Of a DNA stretch of 43,535 bases, positions 40,439 through 43,535 are shown in pieces. The stretch is from NCBI GenBank assembly GCA_015351705.1, contig JADIIM010000011.1, positions 1 to 43,535 of the forward strand, read 5' to 3'. The notes beneath the pieces are model-generated. The model did no database searches. It saw nothing but the letters and a program-made list of their open reading frames with translations, and was not told where the DNA came from. Source of the DNA: Aeromicrobium sp. (GTDB lineage: Bacteria > Actinomycetota > Coriobacteriia > Anaerosomatales > Anaerosomataceae). Both the position numbers and the translations under genes were made by a program. Position 1 is the stretch's first letter. Every line of letters starts with the position of its first letter.

Positions 40439-42923
40439 GGTGGCCCTTCTCTCGGTACAAGTGACCGGCTACCGGCGCCACTGCGGCACCCACGCGGTCA
40501 TCGGGAGTCTCGATTCTCTCACGAACCGATACCGCCCCACCACCGCGTGAACTCCTCACGCGAAAGCCGGTCCGTCCGATCTCAACCGCGATGTCTCCGT
40601 GCCGGTCGGTCCTGAGGACGCGCGCCCCGTTCGACCCGAGCAGTTCAAGCGTCCCGGCATGTGGGTGTCCGAACCGGTTCGGGTCGCCGACGCTGATGAG
40701 CGCATAAGCTGGGTCCCACACCTCCATCGCCTCAGCGGTCAGCCCGTTGACCGAGCCGTGGTGTGGCACCTTGAGCACCTCGACCTCGCGCAGCACTCCG
40801 GCCTCATGCATCCCGCGCTGCGCCTCCGCCTCAGCGTCTCCGGTCAGCACCATGTCGAACCCGCCACGTGAGAGATGCAGCACCACGCTCGTGTCGTTCG
40901 TCTCAAGCTCGGTCGCTGGTTCGAGAGGGGGCCAGATGACCGATACCTGGAAACGTCCCAACCGCCAGACCTCCCCGGCGTGAAGCGGCCGCACGCACGT
41001 CCCGGCACCGGGCCAGGCAGCATCGGCCTGCACGCACGGCGAGCCGACACAGGGCACCCCGATCCAGCCGAGGGTGCACACGCCGGCAAGTCCGCGTGCT
41101 CCGCCGGTATGATCGTCGTGTGCATGTGTGAGCACCAGGACGTCCACCCGCCGGACACCATGACGCGCGAGGGCCTGTCGCAGCACCGTCGGATCCTCGC
41201 CGGCATCCACGAGCATCGTGCGTCCGGCGTCGCGCACGACGATCGCGTCGCCCTGGCCGACGTCGAGCACGGTCACGCTGGCCTCGTGAGGCGACCGTGG
41301 CCCCAGTGCGAAGGCGATGGACGCGATGACCAACGCCGCAACGGCTCGACGCGATGACGCGGGGCTGCGCGGTCGGGGCCAGCGCACCCAGATCACCGTG
41401 GCCAGGCCGATCACCCCGACGACTAGCAGTGGCCCTCCCTCGAGCGAAGCCGCCGCACCCGGCACACCCGCCAGATGGTGCGACAGCCATGCTGCGGCCT
41501 CCAGGACCGCCGCTGCCAGGTGTGCGACCGTCTCTCCTGCCACCGGATGGATGGTTCCCACCACCGCCGCGATCAGGCCCACGAACATGGCCAGTGAGAT
41601 CATCGGGCCGGCGTACGCATTGGCCACCGGGGCGATGACGGACACCATGCCGAACGCGGCGGCGATCACCGGAGCGGTCAGCACCTGTGCGATCCCGGTG
41701 AGCGCGATGACCCCGCCCACGCCGCGCAGCGGCAGAGGGAGCCCCGCTCCCGCCCACTCGGTGGCAAGACCGCCGAACAGCAAGAGCCCGGCGACCGCGA
41801 TGACCGAGAGTTGGAACCCCAGGTCGAATACCGCCCAGGGGTCGGACGCCACCACTGCCGCCACTGAGACGACGAGCGCGGCCACGCCGTCGGTCCTCCG
41901 TCCGCAGAGCATGGCGCCACCGCCGACCGCGAGCATCAGCAAGGATCGCAGTGCCGAGTACGGAAGCCCGGTGACCACGGCGTACGCGGCCCCCGCGGCG
42001 AACGTGAGACAGACGAGGGGCACCCGGGAGACCCGCAACGCGCGCCCCGCCAGCGCAACGGCGCCGCACGCCATGGCAAGGTGGGAGCCCGACACCGCCA
42101 CCAGATGCGACAGGCCGAGGATCCGGAACTCCTCGTCCGTCGCCGTCCCTGCGAGCCGCCGCCGATCCCCGAGGACGACGCCTTCAAGCAGGTCGCCGCC
42201 CACCCCGGGCACCTCGTGCATCCTGTGGAGTGCGTCCGCACGCCACCCGAGCAGCAGACCCCCCACACCCGTCCGCCACCCTCCGACTTCAGCGCGCCAG
42301 GCCGAGCCCGTGGCGCAGACGCCCGCGCGTGCGGTCCTGCGGCCCCACGCCTCATCGTGCGGTACCGGGGCGAGCACCGCCGAGAAGCGCACGCGTCGAC
42401 CGAGCTCTGGCACCTCGGTATCGCTCGGCCAGCGAACGCTGACACGTGCACCGTCCAGAGGCCCTCCCTCCACGGAGACCCTCAGCGTGGTACCGAACGA
42501 CCCTTCTCGCGGGTCCGCCTCGACCGTGCCACACCACTCCCGTGCACCGGTATCCACCGCGGCGCGCGCATCCTGAAGCCATGCGGCGCCGTGAAGCGCT
42601 GAGATCACCAGGCCCAAGGCGACGCCGCTCACTGCGAGGATCGCCAGCGTCACGACCGGTCGGGCCGCACCCGCCCGGACCGAGGCCCGTACGTCACCGC
42701 GGCAGAGCAACACGACGCCGATTGCGAGCACCACGGCGACGGCTCCGGCGGCCGACGGCGCTGCACGGACCACTGCCAGAGACACGCCGGACTCAGCTCC
42801 GCCCGCCTGCAGTCCTCCCCACAGCCGCCAGACCAGCGACTCGCCGGCGACCGCACCCGCCCACATCCCGACGACAAGCCAGGCGAGCGGGGGGATCGAC
42901 GGCCTCGCAGCGCCCGGACTCAT
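40332..42923 (-). CDS. comEC: Competence DNA-uptake channel ComEC
   Basis: An 863-residue polytopic membrane protein that moves single-stranded DNA across the membrane. The ATG overlaps the comEA stop (ATGA). N-terminal helices and a DUF4131 region (about 1-220) precede the Competence domain (LVAVSGSHLAMACGAVAL, GLPYSALRSLLMLAV, DPWAVFDLGFQLSVIAVAGL landmarks). From about 565 a metallo-beta-lactamase-type domain follows with THAHDDHTGG, DTSVVLHL, LTGDAEAEAQ and KVPHHGSVNG. After the normal family end (about IGRTGFRV) there is an extra Arg/Pro/Ala-rich tail of roughly 60 residues, part of which is encoded over the start of holA. The domains look intact. Confidence 0.95.
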   Translation of the reverse strand: MSPGAARPSIPPLAWLVVGMWAGAVAGESLVWRLWGGLQAGGAESGVSLAVVRAAPSAAGAVAVVLAIGVVLLCRGDVRASVRAGAARPVVTLAILAVSGVALGLVISALHGAAWLQDARAAVDTGAREWCGTVEADPREGSFGTTLRVSVEGGPLDGARVSVRWPSDTEVPELGRRVRFSAVLAPVPHDEAWGRRTARAGVCATGSAWRAEVGGWRTGVGGLLLGWRADALHRMHEVPGVGGDLLEGVVLGDRRRLAGTATDEEFRILGLSHLVAVSGSHLAMACGAVALAGRALRVSRVPLVCLTFAAGAAYAVVTGLPYSALRSLLMLAVGGGAMLCGRRTDGVAALVVSVAAVVASDPWAVFDLGFQLSVIAVAGLLLFGGLATEWAGAGLPLPLRGVGGVIALTGIAQVLTAPVIAAAFGMVSVIAPVANAYAGPMISLAMFVGLIAAVVGTIHPVAGETVAHLAAAVLEAAAWLSHHLAGVPGAAASLEGGPLLVVGVIGLATVIWVRWPRPRSPASSRRAVAALVIASIAFALGPRSPHEASVTVLDVGQGDAIVVRDAGRTMLVDAGEDPTVLRQALARHGVRRVDVLVLTHAHDDHTGGARGLAGVCTLGWIGVPCVGSPCVQADAAWPGAGTCVRPLHAGEVWRLGRFQVSVIWPPLEPATELETNDTSVVLHLSRGGFDMVLTGDAEAEAQRGMHEAGVLREVEVLKVPHHGSVNGLTAEAMEVWDPAYALISVGDPNRFGHPHAGTLELLGSNGARVLRTDRHGDIAVEIGRTGFRVRSSRGGGAVSVRERIETPDDRVGAAVAPVAGHLYREKGHRGRQRPRTAQACVPDTRRPGAPAGARAPPSPAAGG

Positions 42924-43535
42924 CCGCAGCTCACGAGATCCTTCATCGCCTCGAACTTCTTCGGGCCGATGCCGGGGACGCGCATCAAGTCCTCCGGGAC
43001 CGCGAAGGGGCCGTTCTTCTCACGGTCGTCCGCGATCTTCTGCGCTGTCGCGGGGCCGACTCCGGGGAGCTGCTCCAGTTCGCTGGCAGTAGCGGTGTTG
43101 ATGTTCACCACTCCGCCGGCACCCACCCCGCCGACGGCGCCTGCTCCAGAAGCCGCCTCTGCGCCCACAGCGGCACCGCCCGCCCCTGCAGCGGCCTCCT
43201 CCACGGTCGGGATATGGATGCGCTCACCATCGGTGAGCACGCGCGCGAGATTCACCGCGTCGGGCGCAGCGGAGTCCAGTGCGCCGCCAGCACAAGCCAG
43301 TGCATCTGCCACGCGCGAGCCGAGCGGCAACTCGTAGACGCCAGGGCGCATCACGGCACCCGCGACGTGTACGATGAGCGTGGCGGGAGCGACATCAGGG
43401 TCAGCGACCGGTCCCGCCTCCGTGGCCGTCTCCCTGGCCGCCGCGATGTCCGGTACGAACTCGACCTCCGGCGCCGGTGCGGCGGGCCAGAACCGCCAGA
43501 CGGTGACGGCAACCACGGCGGCGCAGCCCAGCAGG
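42920..43535 (-). CDS. comEA: Competence DNA-binding protein ComEA (partial, N-terminus outside window)
   Basis: About 205 residues are visible and the frame continues past the right edge: the edge codons read LLGCAAVVAVTVW, part of a membrane anchor, so the GTG at 43516 is probably internal. After a linker there is an SLBB domain (LIVHVAGAVMRPGVYELPLG), an Ala/Gly-rich spacer and a C-terminal helix-hairpin-helix pair: VNINTATASELEQLPGVGPA and VPEDLMRVPGIGPKKFEAM (landmarks). ComEA binds incoming double-stranded DNA outside the membrane and hands it to ComEC, encoded next with an ATGA overlap. Confidence 0.95.
   Translation of the reverse strand, partial: LLGCAAVVAVTVWRFWPAAPAPEVEFVPDIAAARETATEAGPVADPDVAPATLIVHVAGAVMRPGVYELPLGSRVADALACAGGALDSAAPDAVNLARVLTDGERIHIPTVEEAAAGAGGAAVGAEAASGAGAVGGVGAGGVVNINTATASELEQLPGVGPATAQKIADDREKNGPFAVPEDLMRVPGIGPKKFEAMKDLVSCG

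Overview
The window is GC-rich (roughly two thirds G+C) and densely coded. It carries core genes typical of a Gram-positive bacterium, most likely an actinobacterial lineage, perhaps near the Coriobacteriia. The taxonomic call is an inference from gene content and order: HrcA/CIRCE heat-shock control, alpha plus beta glycyl-tRNA synthetase next to a PPDK regulatory protein, dnaG-rpoD, the phoH / PgpH-type HD protein / ybeY / dgkA / era / recO string, and a sigma factor with an Ala/Lys/Thr-rich N-terminus.

Layout. 1-3417 (minus): a cell-surface cluster with an amidase, a degenerate LytR-CpsA-Psr-like protein, a membrane-anchored repeat protein and the start of a Wzz-type chain-length protein. 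3542-5649: a small accessory island with an HTH protein under a promoter whose -10 lies inside a palindrome, tRNA-Ile2(CAT), a tyrosine recombinase whose end overlaps that tRNA, and tRNA-Asn(GTT). 5784-6896 (plus): a response regulator with an HD-GYP domain. 6884-10140 (minus): dnaG-rpoD. 10264-17192 (minus): membrane pyrophosphatase, dGTPase-like protein, pyruvate phosphate dikinase and its regulator, followed upstream by glyS and glyQ. 20335-21927 (plus): Ppx/GppA phosphatase. 21848-30156 (minus): recO, deoC, era, cdd, a CNNM/CBS protein, a DgkA-PAP2 fusion, ybeY, the PgpH-like c-di-AMP phosphodiesterase and phoH. 30293-34545 (minus): mtaB, rsmE, dnaJ and hrcA behind a textbook promoter with CIRCE. 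34582-35005: the only long non-coding stretch, with a promoter, dense inverted repeats and a terminator, read here as a candidate structured RNA. 35006-38046 (minus): hemW and lepA. 38164-39379 (plus): a metallophosphoesterase and rpsT. 39464-43535 (minus): holA, comEC and comEA (partial).

How the genes fit together. Most minus-strand genes overlap or lie within a few bases of each other, so they form long, translationally coupled operons. Three themes stand out. The first is pyrophosphate and phosphoanhydride handling (PPDK, its regulator, a K+-dependent-type membrane PPase, dGTPase, Ppx/GppA). The second is cyclic-dinucleotide turnover (HD-GYP for c-di-GMP, PgpH-like for c-di-AMP). The third is translation and RNA quality (glyQS, lepA, rsmE, mtaB, ybeY, era, rpsT). 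No CRISPR array, insertion sequence or obvious defence system was seen. The most promising undescribed item is the candidate RNA between hemW and hrcA; the accessory island around the recombinase is the next.
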